The notes under the pieces were generated by a model. That model saw nothing but the letters and a program-made list of their open reading frames with translations, was not told where the DNA came from and did no database searches. Source: Bartonella alsatica (GTDB taxonomy: Bacteria > Pseudomonadota > Alphaproteobacteria > Rhizobiales > Rhizobiaceae). From it: a DNA stretch of 64,000 nt. The position numbers and the translations under genes were made by a program. Positions 1-10,248 of the stretch are shown one piece after another; positions within the stretch are counted from its first letter, which is position 1, and the number at the start of each line of letters is the position of its first letter. The stretch is taken from NCBI RefSeq assembly GCF_013388295.1, contig NZ_CP058235.1:1218001-1282000 (forward strand), in the 5' to 3' direction.

Positions 1-881
1 GGTTGCAGTGCATTAACAATAAATGTGGCAGCATCAGGAGACCAAGGAATAATATCAATTTTTTCACCTTGTAATTCTGCAACTACAGCCTGTACGCGGC
101 TTCCTCGCATTCCCACACATGCTCCAACAGGATCAATGGAACCATCGCGTGAGACAACAGCAATTTTAGCACGTGAACCCGGATCACGGGCAACCGATTT
201 AATTTCTATAATACCATCATAGATCTCTGGCACTTCCATGGTAAAAAGTTTCACCATAAATTGGGGGTGTGTACGTGAAAGAAAAATTTGTGGACCTCGT
301 GATTCACGGTGCACATCATTGACAAAGGCACGAATACGATCTCCATAGCGGAAAGATTCACGTGGAATTAATTCATCACGGCGTACGATAGCTTCACCAC
401 GACCTAGATCAACGATAACATTGCCATATTCTACACGTTTTACTGTGCCAGAAACAATTTCACCGATTTTATTTTTAAATTCTTCATATTGCTGGTCACG
501 CTCTGCGTCGCGTACCTTTTGTACAATAACTTGTTTAGCAGATTGTGCTGCGATACGACCAAAATCCATAGGAGGTAAAAGATCAGCAAAAAAATCACCA
601 ATTTTTGCATTTTTTTGGTGTTTGAGTGCGTCAGATAAAGTAATTTCACTTGTATAATCTTCGACGACATCAACGATTTTTAGCAGACGCTGTAATTTAA
701 TTTCACCTGTTTTAGAATTGATTTCGGCACGGATATTGGTTTCTTGACCATAACGAGAACGTGCCGCTTTCTGAATAGCATCAGCCATCGCAGAAATGAC
801 AATTTCACGGTCAATTGATTTTTCACGTGCAACAGCATCTGCAATTTGCAGAATTTCAAGCCTGTTAGCGCTTGTAGCCAT
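1..881 (-). CDS. nusA: Transcription termination/antitermination factor NusA (5' part, 3' end outside window)
   Basis: The frame reads leftward from an ATG at 881 and stays open to the window edge, giving the first 293 residues; the C-terminal part is missing only because the window ends. The start MATSANRLEILQIADAVA follows an AGGAG-type ribosome binding site. The NusA N-terminal RNA polymerase-binding domain covers about residues 1-130, an S1 domain with EIVSGTVKRVEYGNVIVDLG follows at about 135-200, and the KH region begins with DPVGACVGMRGSRVQAV. NusA binds RNA polymerase and nascent RNA and controls pausing, termination and rRNA antitermination. It lies just downstream of rimP, the usual bacterial order. 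Confidence 0.95.
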   Translation of the reverse strand, partial: MATSANRLEILQIADAVAREKSIDREIVISAMADAIQKAARSRYGQETNIRAEINSKTGEIKLQRLLKIVDVVEDYTSEITLSDALKHQKNAKIGDFFADLLPPMDFGRIAAQSAKQVIVQKVRDAERDQQYEEFKNKIGEIVSGTVKRVEYGNVIVDLGRGEAIVRRDELIPRESFRYGDRIRAFVNDVHRESRGPQIFLSRTHPQFMVKLFTMEVPEIYDGIIEIKSVARDPGSRAKIAVVSRDGSIDPVGACVGMRGSRVQAVVAELQGEKIDIIPWSPDAATFIVNALQ

Positions 882-927
882 CAATTTTCTCCTTCTTTGT
901 GTCACACGATGGGCATTCCCAGCGATA

Positions 928-1554
928 TTAATCCTTGTAATTTGACGTTTGTTTTGAGACGTTAGGATTATCTTTGGGAATGAATTGTTGATTTAAACTT
1001 TTATTTTTTTTCAACGCGTCGCGAATAAGTTCATCGGTAAGTACTAAATGCGCATTTGTGATATTACAAAAGGGAATAGAGATATACATGCTTTCACCAT
1101 AAGCAGCTTGATCGGTATTTAAAGTAAATCCATTTTGCGTAATATTTGTAAGTGTTCCACGAAATTTTCGACGTCCATCAATTGTTATTTTGGTTTCAAT
1201 TTTTGCAATATGTCCTTGCCAATGAAAAAAGTCAGATTTTCTTATCAATGGACGATCAATTCCAGGAGATGAAATTTCTAAATGATATTTTCGTTCAATA
1301 ACATTTTGCACATCAAGAAGAGGAGAAACAGTCCGACTAACAGTTTCGCAATCTTCTACGGTTATGGAACCATCAGCGCGTTCAATCATAATCTGAAGTG
1401 TTAAACCATTTAAACCAAGAAGTTTTACACGAACCAAACGAAAACCTAAAGGCTTAAGCAATGGTATGACAAGAGCAGCAACGCGCGCTTCATTGCCATC
1501 TTCTTCAAATAGACGCGGCTCATCAAGATCGCTTATCTTTTCAGTTTCATTCAT
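928..1554 (-). CDS. rimP: Ribosome maturation factor RimP
   Basis: The 208-residue protein matches RimP, which acts in 30S subunit maturation. Visible features are an N-terminal domain with VAALVIPLLKPLGFRLVRVK and GLTLQIMIERADGSITVEDC, the HLEISSPGIDRPL motif at about residues 95-107, and an SH3-like C-terminal domain with FRGTLTNI. The frame is open upstream to 1629, but that segment contains a terminator hairpin for the preceding metK-trmB genes, so I chose the ATG at 1554 (MNETEKISDL). ATG 1578 is an alternative. It probably forms an operon with nusA, 46 bp downstream. The C-terminal tail is lysine/asparagine rich. Confidence 0.9.
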   Translation of the reverse strand: MNETEKISDLDEPRLFEEDGNEARVAALVIPLLKPLGFRLVRVKLLGLNGLTLQIMIERADGSITVEDCETVSRTVSPLLDVQNVIERKYHLEISSPGIDRPLIRKSDFFHWQGHIAKIETKITIDGRRKFRGTLTNITQNGFTLNTDQAAYGESMYISIPFCNITNAHLVLTDELIRDALKKNKSLNQQFIPKDNPNVSKQTSNYKD

Positions 1555-1593
1555 ATATTTTATCCAAGTCGTTTTCATCAGTTTTATGACATT

Positions 1594-1622
1594 AAAAAAG
1601 AGCGGGTACAGCGGCCCACTCT
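1594..1622 (-). terminator. Rho-independent terminator after metK-trmB
   Basis: On the minus strand AGAGTGGG pairs with CCCGCTCT (one T-G wobble) around an eight-base loop and is followed by six T. It lies 84 bp past the trmB stop and upstream of rimP, so it separates the metK-trmB unit from rimP-nusA. It also argues against a rimP start at 1629. Confidence 0.75.
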
Positions 1623-1705
1623 TCATCATAAGACCAAGAATTTAGTTATTGATACTCTTAAATTCAAAATTTTTCAAGTTGTTTATAAGAAAAGCATTTC
1701 ACCAT

Positions 1706-2407
1706 TTATTTTTTGATAAAGGTAAGGTAGGCAGGTATCCGTCCTGCACGTAGAGCTTTTGCTTCATAGCGAGTACTTATCCATAGCGGATAAGGGGTTT
1801 TCCAATCTTTGGGGTCTTCTGCTTTCCACTCAAAGTGATTATGTTGGATGCAATGATAGAGGGTCCAGTTTACATAACTGTCTATATCGCTAGCGAAGCG
1901 GAATTTTTTCCCTGTTTTAAGAACGCGAGCAAAACGGTTAAGATTTTTTATGTTGATAAAACGTCGTTTCCAATGTTTCTTTTTAGGCCATGGATCAGGA
2001 TAGAAGAGGTCTATTCCATCAAGTGATGCATCTGGAAGCCAATCAAGAAGGCGTGTAGCATCATCATCATAAAGACGAATATGGTTTTGATGTTGTTTAT
2101 GCTGTTCAAGAGACATTAACATTTTTGCCATGCCATTGATAAAGGGCTCGATGCCAATAAAACCAGTTTGTGGAAAATATCCCATTTCGTGAAGCAAACG
2201 CTCACCTCCACCAAAACCAATTTCGAGACGGACTTCTCTTACATTACTAGAGAATAAGGATGTTAAATCTAAGGGTGGTAGGGTGCTTAAATCAATATTA
2301 AGAGTTGGAAGAAGCGTTTTTATACGCACAAGTTGTCTGTTTCGTAGACGTTTTCCTTGTCGGCGACCAAAAAAGGCTTTATGGATACGTGTTTTATGAT
2401 CAATCAT
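1706..2407 (-). CDS. trmB: tRNA (guanine-N7-)-methyltransferase TrmB
   Basis: The 233-residue protein is an AdoMet-dependent methyltransferase that makes m7G46 in the tRNA variable loop. The SAM-binding motif [17 protein letters not shown] lies at about residues 57-73, and the family signature [16 protein letters not shown] at about 136-151. The C-terminal part has the usual [14 protein letters not shown]. Its ATG overlaps the end of metK by eight bases (ATGATTGA), so the two genes are translationally coupled. Length is normal for a rhizobial TrmB. Confidence 0.95.
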   Translation of the reverse strand: MIDHKTRIHKAFFGRRQGKRLRNRQLVRIKTLLPTLNIDLSTLPPLDLTSLFSSNVREVRLEIGFGGGERLLHEMGYFPQTGFIGIEPFINGMAKMLMSLEQHKQHQNHIRLYDDDATRLLDWLPDASLDGIDLFYPDPWPKKKHWKRRFINIKNLNRFARVLKTGKKFRFASDIDSYVNWTLYHCIQHNHFEWKAEDPKDWKTPYPLWISTRYEAKALRAGRIPAYLTFIKK

Positions 2408-3671
2408 GGTATTTAATCATTGTATGTAGCCTTTTAATCAGATCAGTTTTTTCCCATGAAAATGAACCGTCACGTTCTGGTGTCCGTCCAAAATGTCCAT
2501 AGGCGGCTGTTTTTGCATAAATAGGTTTATTAAGATCAAGATGTTTTCGGATTCCAGTTGGTGAAAGATCCATTATTTTGCGAATAGTTGATTCAAGAAT
2601 TTTTTCATCAACTTTTCCTGTTCCATGGAGATTAAGATAAATAGATAAAGGCTGTGCAATACCTATTGCATAGGAGAGTTGAATGGTGCATCGTTCCGCT
2701 AAATTAGCTGCAACAATATTCTTAGCAAGATAACGTGCGGCATAAGCTGCAGAGCGATCAACTTTTGTCGTATCTTTACCTGAAAAAGCACCTCCTCCAT
2801 GGGGTGCTGCTCCTCCATAAGTGTCAACGATAATTTTGCGCCCCGTCAACCCAGCATCGCTCTGAGGGCCACCGATGACAAATTTTCCTGTTGGGTTAAT
2901 ATACCAACTGCATTGAGCAGAAATGGGAATATCATGTAAAGCTTGACGAATATAAGGCTCAACTACTGTACGTACTTTATGAGAATCCCAACTTTCATCT
3001 AAATGTTGTGTTGAAAGAACAATGGATGTTACCTCTATAGGCTTTCCATTTTTATACCGTATAGTTATTTGACTTTTAGCATCTGGCCCTAATTTTCCAG
3101 TTTCTCCTTCCTTTTTATGGCGCGCTGCAGCAAGAAGTTTGAGTATTTTATGTGCATAATAAATTGGTGCAGGCATAAGATCGGGTGTTTCACGGCAAGC
3201 ATATCCAAACATGATACCCTGATCACCTGCACCTTCTTCACCATGTCGATCCATAGCGTTATCAACTCCGCAGGCAATATCCGTTGATTGGGGACGTAAA
3301 AGAACATCAATTTTAACAGTTTTCCAATGGAAACCTACTTGTTCATAACCAATTGCACGAATAGCACGACGCGCTATTGTACGAAAACGTGTAGGATTAA
3401 TGAGTGGAAAGCCAGTTTCATCGTAGATAAATTCTCTATTTTTATCTTTTTTTAAGAGTGTATCAGGAACACGCACTTCACCGGCGATAACGACACGGTT
3501 CACACTGACTAGAGTTTCACAAGCGACTCGTACTAACCATGGATCTGTACCAGTTTTTTGAGCTTCTTTATAAATCATATCAACGATTTCATCGGAAATA
3601 CGATCGCAAATTTTATCAGGATGTCCTTCCGATACCGACTCACTCGTAAAAAGATAATCTTGATGCGGCAT
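2400..3671 (-). CDS. metK: S-adenosylmethionine synthetase MetK
   Basis: The 423-residue enzyme makes S-adenosylmethionine from methionine and ATP. Diagnostic segments are [20 protein letters not shown] near the N-terminus, [13 protein letters not shown] around residue 125, and [18 protein letters not shown] in the C-terminal half. The start at 3671 ([10 protein letters not shown]) is preceded by AAGGAG five bases upstream; the frame runs ten codons further but lacks a better site. The gene supplies the substrate used by its overlapping neighbour trmB. I saw no recognisable SAM riboswitch in the roughly 130-bp leader. Confidence 0.97.
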   Translation of the reverse strand: MPHQDYLFTSESVSEGHPDKICDRISDEIVDMIYKEAQKTGTDPWLVRVACETLVSVNRVVIAGEVRVPDTLLKKDKNREFIYDETGFPLINPTRFRTIARRAIRAIGYEQVGFHWKTVKIDVLLRPQSTDIACGVDNAMDRHGEEGAGDQGIMFGYACRETPDLMPAPIYYAHKILKLLAAARHKKEGETGKLGPDAKSQITIRYKNGKPIEVTSIVLSTQHLDESWDSHKVRTVVEPYIRQALHDIPISAQCSWYINPTGKFVIGGPQSDAGLTGRKIIVDTYGGAAPHGGGAFSGKDTTKVDRSAAYAARYLAKNIVAANLAERCTIQLSYAIGIAQPLSIYLNLHGTGKVDEKILESTIRKIMDLSPTGIRKHLDLNKPIYAKTAAYGHFGRTPERDGSFSWEKTDLIKRLHTMIKYHD

Positions 3672-3802
3672 AGGAACTCCTTCAAAAAAGAACACCAACA
3701 ATTTATTAATTGTCTATTAAAACTGTTCTTATTTGCCAATCCCATAACAAATCGTCAATGCTCATTTATAAGCTGAATGCGGGAAAAGATGTAATTTTTA
3801 CT

Positions 3803-4216
3803 TTATAGCTTGTTTGTCATATCTTCTTCAGAAAGGGCTTTTGCCAAGTCAATGATTTTTCGACGGATTTTAGCGTCGGATATATTCGTAAAGGCACGCA
3901 TCAGCTGGATTCCTTCATTACTGGAGCAAAAGTCCATAAAATCATTGTCGCTTTCAGCGAAGCCTTCTATATGTTGCGTACTAATACCCTTATCAAAAAA
4001 ATAAGAAACAGGAACATCCATAATTTCTGCAATTGCTTGAAGACGACTTGCTCCAATACGATTTGTACCTTTTTCATATTTTTGGATTTGCTGGAAAGTA
4101 ACGCCTAATTTCTCACCCAGTTTCTCTTGGGTAAGTCCTAAAATATTACGACGTAAACGAATACGGGTTCCAACATAGATATCTATAGGATCGGGTTTTT
4201 TTTTAGTCTCGGTCAT
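3803..4216 (-). CDS. XRE-family helix-turn-helix transcriptional regulator
   Basis: This 137-residue protein has a Cro/CI-type HTH at about residues 20-75 (RIRLRRNILGLTQEKLGEKL, FQQIQKYEKGTNRI), then a C-terminal helical tail. It belongs to the conserved rhizobial group of small XRE regulators encoded between lnt and metK (the PhrR-like type). The ATG at 4216 (MTETKKKPDPID) has AAAGAG upstream; eight further codons are open but unlikely to be used. The target genes cannot be read from the sequence. The 147 bp separating it from lnt suggests its own promoter. Confidence 0.85.
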   Translation of the reverse strand: MTETKKKPDPIDIYVGTRIRLRRNILGLTQEKLGEKLGVTFQQIQKYEKGTNRIGASRLQAIAEIMDVPVSYFFDKGISTQHIEGFAESDNDFMDFCSSNEGIQLMRAFTNISDAKIRRKIIDLAKALSEEDMTNKL

Positions 4217-4363
4217 AATGCAACTCTTTATTTCCAGCACTTTACTTTTAAACCAACATCAGATTTCTGTGAGGCTGGTTTATCATATAATTAAGATAAT
4301 ATGTAACACTTTTTCCCAACATTGCCGGTCTACGCAATGTAATACCGTCTGTGGGCACTTGAA

Positions 4364-5980
4364 TCACTCAGGATGTTTTGTAGAACCAAAACCGATACAG
4401 CACAATAGCATAAGAATGAATAAGATGAAAGTAGAGAATATTCTATATTCATTGCTTCCTATAGGGGTAATGGGCGATGGAATTGGTGAATCAATAATGC
4501 CAACAGCATTTTGCTGGAGAGCTACTACGATTCGTCCATAAGAATCAATAACAGCCGATATTCCATTATTGGCTGCTCGTATGAGAGGGATTCCCAGTTC
4601 AACGGCACGAAGCTGTGCTTGTTGAAGATGTTGATATGGACCAGGTGTTACACCGAACCATGCATCATTTGTAACATTAATGATTGCTTGAAAAGGGGAG
4701 CCTTTAAAAGTCAATTCATTGGGAAATATTACTTCATAACAAATCAGCGGGAGGTAAGAAAATCCGTTTGGCATTGTAACAATTTTGCGCACGTTTGCAG
4801 CACTATATCCACCTATATTATCAGCAAGGGTATGTAAACCAATTTTTTTCAATAAATTTTGATAGGGAAGATATTCACCAAAAGGAACTAAGTGAAGTTT
4901 ATCAGAAGTGTTTAAAATATTACCTTTATTGTTAATAACTGCAATTGTATTAAAGTATTGCATTTCCGCATTAAGGGAATCATGTTCAGCTCGTATAGCA
5001 CCAATAATAGCCCATTGTTTAGGTTTTAGAAGAGAAGCGATACGCATTGTAGTAGAAGAGTTATCGTAGAGAAGATAAGGAATAGACGCTTCAGGCCATA
5101 CGATAAAGTCAGGTTCTGGATTATGATCTGCTGTTGGTGTAGCACTCAAGCTCATGTGAGCTTCAAATATAGCTTCTCGTGTTGTATTACTCAATTTTAT
5201 GTTTTGCGGGATAGAAGGTTGAACAATGCGCACCCAATAACTACTTTTTTGGCTATTTGCTGTGTTCTGTGTGGTATTAAGGCGGTAAAAACCAAAACCA
5301 CTATGAGCTAATATAAGCGATAAGCAAAGAGATAGTGCGGCTTTCTTTTTTTCATCCGTTAATAAAACAGTTGGTAAACTGTAGACTAAGACAGCAAGAA
5401 TATTCATTCCGTAAAGTCCCACGATTGCATCAGTTTGCATAAATATCGGGGTTGGCATAGCTGTATAACCAAGAGCATTCCATGGAAAACCGGTGAATAA
5501 AAGTGCGCGTAACCACTCTGCTAATCCTAGCGCAAAGGCCAAAACAAAGAAACGTGCTATTCCTTTTGTCCATAATAAACCGACAATGAATCCAGAAAAA
5601 AACCAATAAAGGGAAAGGTAGAAGGGAGGACCTAAAATGGCAAATGGCACTGCCCAACCAAAAGAAACTGGATCGGTGAATAAAGCATTGCACAGCCACC
5701 AAAGGCTACAAATAAAATAACTAAAGCCAAATATTCCACAGCTTAGAGCATAGGTGAGAAAACGCTTTCTATTATTTTGGATAACACGTATTGAATCAAG
5801 TAAAATAATAAAAACGGGAAAGGTCAAAAAACAGAGAGGTGTTAAATAAAAGGGTGGAAGAGCAAAAGAAGTAAAAGCACCACAAAGAAACACCCACATT
5901 TGCCGCTTCCAGCCGGTGGTAGAAAACAAAAAAAGTGTGAAATTTCTTAAAGACATTTGGCTATTTTTCAGGGATAGCAT
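4364..5980 (-). CDS. lnt: Apolipoprotein N-acyltransferase Lnt
   Basis: The 538-residue inner-membrane enzyme transfers the third acyl chain onto the N-terminal cysteine of lipoproteins. About 200 residues of hydrophobic segments (GFSYFICSLWWLCNALF and others) are followed by a nitrilase-fold domain with a visible triad: Glu in FIVWPEASIPYL, Lys in DKLHLVPFGEYLP and Cys in LICYEVIFPNE. A final membrane helix lies at the C-terminus. I chose ATG 5980 (MLSLKNSQ), which has GAGAG upstream and overlaps the corC end by 20 bases; ATG 5956, just after the corC stop, is the alternative. Confidence 0.93.
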   Translation of the reverse strand: MLSLKNSQMSLRNFTLFLFSTTGWKRQMWVFLCGAFTSFALPPFYLTPLCFLTFPVFIILLDSIRVIQNNRKRFLTYALSCGIFGFSYFICSLWWLCNALFTDPVSFGWAVPFAILGPPFYLSLYWFFSGFIVGLLWTKGIARFFVLAFALGLAEWLRALLFTGFPWNALGYTAMPTPIFMQTDAIVGLYGMNILAVLVYSLPTVLLTDEKKKAALSLCLSLILAHSGFGFYRLNTTQNTANSQKSSYWVRIVQPSIPQNIKLSNTTREAIFEAHMSLSATPTADHNPEPDFIVWPEASIPYLLYDNSSTTMRIASLLKPKQWAIIGAIRAEHDSLNAEMQYFNTIAVINNKGNILNTSDKLHLVPFGEYLPYQNLLKKIGLHTLADNIGGYSAANVRKIVTMPNGFSYLPLICYEVIFPNELTFKGSPFQAIINVTNDAWFGVTPGPYQHLQQAQLRAVELGIPLIRAANNGISAVIDSYGRIVVALQQNAVGIIDSPIPSPITPIGSNEYRIFSTFILFILMLLCCIGFGSTKHPE

Positions 5981-6980
5981 GGCTCTCAAAATTCTCATTT
6001 TCTGAAGTGCGAAAAATGCGTAACCGCTTAATTCTGCGTTTATCAGCTTCCAAAATACGAAATCGATAACCAGGTACAGCTTCAACAACTTCACCTTTTG
6101 CAGGAATTCGATCAAGAATGGAAACAATCAAACCACCAATAGTATCAACTTCATCACCATATTCCCCGACAATAAAATCAGGACCGAGAGCTTTTTTTAC
6201 ATCCTCTAGTTCAGTTTTTGCGTCAACAAGCCATTTATTATTGGGTTCGCGCACGATAGCATTGTCGACATTATCATGTTCATCTTCGATATCACCAACA
6301 ACTAATTCGACAATATCTTCCATTGAAACTAAACCATCTGTACCTCCATATTCATCAATAACCAAAGCCATTTGTGTTCTTGTGGTTTGCATACGTGTTA
6401 ATAATTTGCTTGCCAACATAGAACTAGGAACAAAGAGAACTGATCGAACCAAATCCAATTCACCAATAGGGGTGTGCAAATGCGTATGATTTAACTGAAG
6501 CAAATCAGATTTCTTCTTGGTTTGAGTTGAGTTGATGATAAAGAAAGTCATATAATTAAGGATATCACGAATATGGATCATTCCCCGTGGATCATCTAAA
6601 GTTTCAGCATAAACAGGTACACGAGAATGGCCAATTTTTGCAAAACATTTAAGAGCTTCTCCAAGTGGAGTGTTTATTTCCAATGCCTTTATTTCAGAAC
6701 GTGGAATCATAACATCATCAACACGTGCTTCTCTCAAGCGTAAGATATTATGCAGCATAGTGCGTTCTTCAGGTGAGAAGAGGGCTGTGTCTTTTTCATT
6801 ATCAGCAGTAAGTGCAACTTTAAGATCATCGCGCAGTGATGTGGAATTACGGCCACGTAAAAACGAAAATAAATGATTCATCAGGGAGTATTTTTCCGTA
6901 TGATTCGCTTGTTGAGAAGGGTGTTCTTCAGTATTAAGAGATATTTGTTGGTTATTGGGGGCATTTATTTTGTTTGCCAT
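5961..6980 (-). CDS. CBS-domain protein, CorC/HlyC (TlyC) family
   Basis: This 339-residue protein has two CBS motifs (VDDVMIPRSEIKALEI; LVIDEYGGTDGLVSMEDIVE) and a C-terminal CorC/HlyC transporter-associated domain (DEVDTIGGLIVSILDRIP, GYRFRILEADKRRIKRLR). There is no transmembrane segment, so this is the soluble, short type. Annotations of this family vary (hemolysin C, magnesium/cobalt efflux CorC); I make no haemolysin claim. It sits between ybeY and lnt, the standard order in many Gram-negative bacteria, and overlaps lnt. Confidence 0.9.
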   Translation of the reverse strand: MANKINAPNNQQISLNTEEHPSQQANHTEKYSLMNHLFSFLRGRNSTSLRDDLKVALTADNEKDTALFSPEERTMLHNILRLREARVDDVMIPRSEIKALEINTPLGEALKCFAKIGHSRVPVYAETLDDPRGMIHIRDILNYMTFFIINSTQTKKKSDLLQLNHTHLHTPIGELDLVRSVLFVPSSMLASKLLTRMQTTRTQMALVIDEYGGTDGLVSMEDIVELVVGDIEDEHDNVDNAIVREPNNKWLVDAKTELEDVKKALGPDFIVGEYGDEVDTIGGLIVSILDRIPAKGEVVEAVPGYRFRILEADKRRIKRLRIFRTSENENFESHAIPEK

Positions 6981-7080
6981 GATTTTGAAATCTTCAAACT
7001 TTCTTTTAGTAGTAGAGGCATAAAAAAACTTTAAATTGTATGATGGTGATATTAATTTAAAAAGTTAATTTTTATCATTT

Positions 7081-7557
7081 TTAAGACAATTCAGTATAAG
7101 GATCTTTTATGGAAAGCTCTTGAAGAATTTCTCTTTCAAGTTTTTCCATTTGGTGAGCTTCATCATCTGTTTCATGATTATAGCCAAGAAGGTGAAGAAC
7201 ACCATGAACAATCATATGTGTCAAATGATCCTGAAATAGTTTTCCCTCTTTCTTTGCTTCAAATAAAACAGTTTCTCGCGCAATAATAATATCACCAAGC
7301 ATAAGTCCAGGAGTCTGCCCAACTTTAAGTGGAAAAGCAGGAAAGGACAATACATTGGTAGATATGTTTTTATTACGCCATTGCGCATTGATCTGTGTCA
7401 TATGTTTATCATCCGTAAAAAGCAGGCTGACTTCGCTTGCAATATTTTCTAACGAAAGATGATGCATTGTTGTTGTTAATGCTTTTTCACTAATATTATA
7501 AAGCATTTGCTCATCATCCCATCCTGTGTCCTCGACAATTATATCAATGGTAATCAT
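7081..7557 (-). CDS. ybeY: Endoribonuclease YbeY (rRNA maturation)
   Basis: The 158-residue metalloprotein carries the UPF0054/YbeY zinc motif [14 protein letters not shown], which supplies three histidines in the H-x3-H-x5-H pattern, at about residues 118-128. YbeY takes part in 16S rRNA 3' processing and 70S quality control. Its ATG overlaps the phoH stop by four bases (ATGA), giving translational coupling to the PhoH-like ATPase, a frequent functional partner. A 100-bp gap with no clear terminator leads to corC. Confidence 0.95.
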   Translation of the reverse strand: MITIDIIVEDTGWDDEQMLYNISEKALTTTMHHLSLENIASEVSLLFTDDKHMTQINAQWRNKNISTNVLSFPAFPLKVGQTPGLMLGDIIIARETVLFEAKKEGKLFQDHLTHMIVHGVLHLLGYNHETDDEAHQMEKLEREILQELSIKDPYTELS

Positions 7558-8681
7558 AATAGATCAAATTCACTTTTTTGCGCACCGCATGAGAGTGGTA
7601 CTTCTTTATTTTGTGTTCTAGAATCATGATCATAAGCCCGCACAATAGCGGCAACAAGAGGGTGGCGCACGACATCTTTTTCATCAAAACGAATGATTTC
7701 AATATCTTCTACGTGTGAGAGAATACGTATTGCTTCACTTAAACCTGATTTTTGTCCGCTAGGTAAATCAATTTGGCTTATATCACCAGTGATAATCATA
7801 CGTGTCCCTTCTCCAAGACGGGTGAGGAACATTTTCATTTGCATAGGTGTGGTATTTTGTGCCTCATCAAGAATAACAGCTGCATGGGTAAGTGTGCGTC
7901 CGCGCATGAAAGCAAGAGGAGCAATTTCTATGACACCAGAAGCCAAAATGCGTTCTACTTTTTGGACGGGAATCATATCATAAAGGGCGTCATAAAGCGG
8001 ACGTAAATACGGATCGACTTTTTCTTTCAGATCACCTGGAAGAAAGCCAAGATGCTCTCCAGCTTCAACAGCAGGACGTGAGAGGATAACTCGTTCAATG
8101 ATACCATGCTCTAGAAGCATTACTGCATGAGCAACAGCAAGATATGTTTTACCTGTTCCTGCTGGACCTACACCAAAAACAAGTTCACTATGATTCATTG
8201 CACGTATATAAGCATCTTGTGTTGGAGTTCTAGCATGAATTATTTTTTTATGGGTACTTATACTTAATCGTGCAGGGATTTTTTTTCCATGTTGAATTGT
8301 TATGGAGGCTTCTTGCTGTTCCTGTAGCAAGTTTGCCATGGCAATTGCTCCTTCTGTATCTGATAAAGTAAGCTCTTGATGTGTTTTGGCGCGTTCATAA
8401 AGCTGCTTTAATATGTATTGAGCACGTTTTATAGCAGCCATATTTCCACGGATTAAAATCTCATTACTGCGCGCATAAATGCTAACTCCGAGTTTTTGTT
8501 CGATATAAGTAAGATTTTCGTCGAGTTTACCAAAAATCATTTTTGCATATTTATTGTTTTCAAAAATTAAAACAACATGATTAATATCTGATATGTTCGC
8601 TTTTCCTAAGATATCAGTATTTTCAAGGTGAGCATTTATTTTTTCTTTAACACGCTTTTCTTTTTCGGTTGAAGCTTTCAA
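7554..8681 (-). CDS. PhoH-like ATPase (YbeZ type)
   Basis: The 375-residue protein has an N-terminal KH-like part, then the PhoH ATPase domain with Walker [18 protein letters not shown] at about residue 170 and Walker [20 protein letters not shown] at about 270. It is probably an RNA-associated NTPase acting with YbeY. The start codon is TTG at 8681, supported by a strong site (GGGAGAATAGG) just upstream and no better ATG before the domain. It heads the ybeY-corC-lnt run. Confidence 0.93.
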   Translation of the reverse strand: MKASTEKEKRVKEKINAHLENTDILGKANISDINHVVLIFENNKYAKMIFGKLDENLTYIEQKLGVSIYARSNEILIRGNMAAIKRAQYILKQLYERAKTHQELTLSDTEGAIAMANLLQEQQEASITIQHGKKIPARLSISTHKKIIHARTPTQDAYIRAMNHSELVFGVGPAGTGKTYLAVAHAVMLLEHGIIERVILSRPAVEAGEHLGFLPGDLKEKVDPYLRPLYDALYDMIPVQKVERILASGVIEIAPLAFMRGRTLTHAAVILDEAQNTTPMQMKMFLTRLGEGTRMIITGDISQIDLPSGQKSGLSEAIRILSHVEDIEIIRFDEKDVVRHPLVAAIVRAYDHDSRTQNKEVPLSCGAQKSEFDLL

Positions 8682-8840
8682 CCTATTCTCCCTTATTTAT
8701 ATAAGTGTTGCATATTTTCTTCAGTAAACTTTATAAAAAACAATATATTTTTTATAGAGTGTAGCTTTAGATGTAATCATTTTCTTCAAAAAACAAAGAA
8801 TTTTCTAAAATATCTGTTTAAAAAAGCATGCAAGACATGT

Positions 8841-10217
8841 TTATACATTTGTCATTTCACCGATAAAACTATTTGAGCTTACATTTTTAATATGAATTTC
8901 AACTACGGAGCCTGTAGGAGCATCTGTATCCACGACAACAGGAAAAAGCCAAGGTGAGCGACCTACCATTTGTCCCAAGTGACGCCCAGATTTTTCGATG
9001 AGAATATTGATTTTTTGACCAATTTTAGAACGCAAAAATGCGTTTTGCTGTTCAAGAAGAAGGATTTGTAAATATTGAAGCCGAGCATCTTTTACTGTTT
9101 CGTCAACATGATTTTTCATTGTAGCACCAACTGTTCCAGGGCGAGGTGAGTATTTAAAAGAATAGGCGGAACTGTACTGTACTTGTTTAATAAGTTTAAT
9201 AGTTTCTTTAAAGTCATCATCTGTTTCTCCTGGAAATCCTACAATAAAATCGCCAGAAAAAGCAATATCGGGTCGTGCGGTACGAATTTTTTCAATAAGC
9301 TGAAGATAATGAATGCTTTTGTGCTGGCGGTTCATTGCTTTTAAGATGCGATCTGAACCCGATTGGACAGGCAAATGCAGGTAAGGCATCAATATGTCAA
9401 GATCTCGGTGCGCAGCAATAAGGCTGTCATCCATATCTCGCGGGTGGCTGGTTGTGTAACGCAGGCGTTTTAAACCATCCAGTTTTGCAAGATGATAGAG
9501 AAGATCGCCAAGACGCCAAGTTTTGCCATTCGTATTTTGTCCATGCCAGCCATTTACATTTTGTCCAAGCAGCGTAATTTCTTTAACACCAGCTTCAACG
9601 AGTTGTCGAGCTTCCTCGGTAATTTGCTCAACAGATCGCGATATTTCCGCACCGCGTGTGTATGGAACGACACAGAACGTGCAAAATTTGTCGCAACCTT
9701 CTTGCACTGTTAAAAATGCACTAACACCCCGTTTTCTTACAGCACGTTTATTATGAGGTGGTAAATGAACAAATTTATCTTCAACAGCATAGTCTGTTTC
9801 GATAATTTTTTTCCCCTGTTTAGCTTTTTCTAACAAATCTGGTAAGCGGTGATACATTTGCGGACCAATGACGAGATCCACTGTTGGAGCACGGCGTAAG
9901 ATTTCACTTCCTTCAGCTTGTGCAACACATCCAGTCACACCGATCATCAGGGGCTTATCGGGTGTTCGTTCTTGACGCATCATCCGCAAGCGGCCAAGAT
10001 CAGAATAAAGTTTTTCTGCCGCTTTTTCACGAATATGACAGGTGTTAACAATAATAAGATCAGCGTCACTTGGTGTTTGTGCTGAAACATAGCCTTGCGC
10101 ACTGAGACTATCATTCATTCGCTGGCTGTCATAAACATTCATTTGACACCCATAGGTTTTGATAAAAACTTTTTTAGGAGTAACAGAAGACGTATTTTTA
10201 GAATTTACTTTACTCAT
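8841..10217 (-). CDS. miaB: tRNA-2-methylthio-N6-dimethylallyladenosine synthase MiaB
   Basis: The 458-residue radical-SAM enzyme adds the 2-methylthio group to i6A37 in tRNAs reading UNN codons. The N-terminal UPF0004 domain shows its three cluster cysteines ([30 protein letters not shown]). The radical SAM motif is [15 protein letters not shown] at about residues 175-189. A TRAM domain closes the protein ([18 protein letters not shown]). All key cysteines are present. It lies 31 bp downstream of rimI. Confidence 0.97.
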   Translation of the reverse strand: MSKVNSKNTSSVTPKKVFIKTYGCQMNVYDSQRMNDSLSAQGYVSAQTPSDADLIIVNTCHIREKAAEKLYSDLGRLRMMRQERTPDKPLMIGVTGCVAQAEGSEILRRAPTVDLVIGPQMYHRLPDLLEKAKQGKKIIETDYAVEDKFVHLPPHNKRAVRKRGVSAFLTVQEGCDKFCTFCVVPYTRGAEISRSVEQITEEARQLVEAGVKEITLLGQNVNGWHGQNTNGKTWRLGDLLYHLAKLDGLKRLRYTTSHPRDMDDSLIAAHRDLDILMPYLHLPVQSGSDRILKAMNRQHKSIHYLQLIEKIRTARPDIAFSGDFIVGFPGETDDDFKETIKLIKQVQYSSAYSFKYSPRPGTVGATMKNHVDETVKDARLQYLQILLLEQQNAFLRSKIGQKINILIEKSGRHLGQMVGRSPWLFPVVVDTDAPTGSVVEIHIKNVSSNSFIGEMTNV

Positions 10218-10248
10218 AGCGCATCTCTAAATGCTTTTTACACAAATC

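Noticed and set aside
3672-3802. Possible SAM riboswitch before metK
   Set aside because: The 131-bp leader shows no SAM-I or SAM-II core pairing that I could draw.
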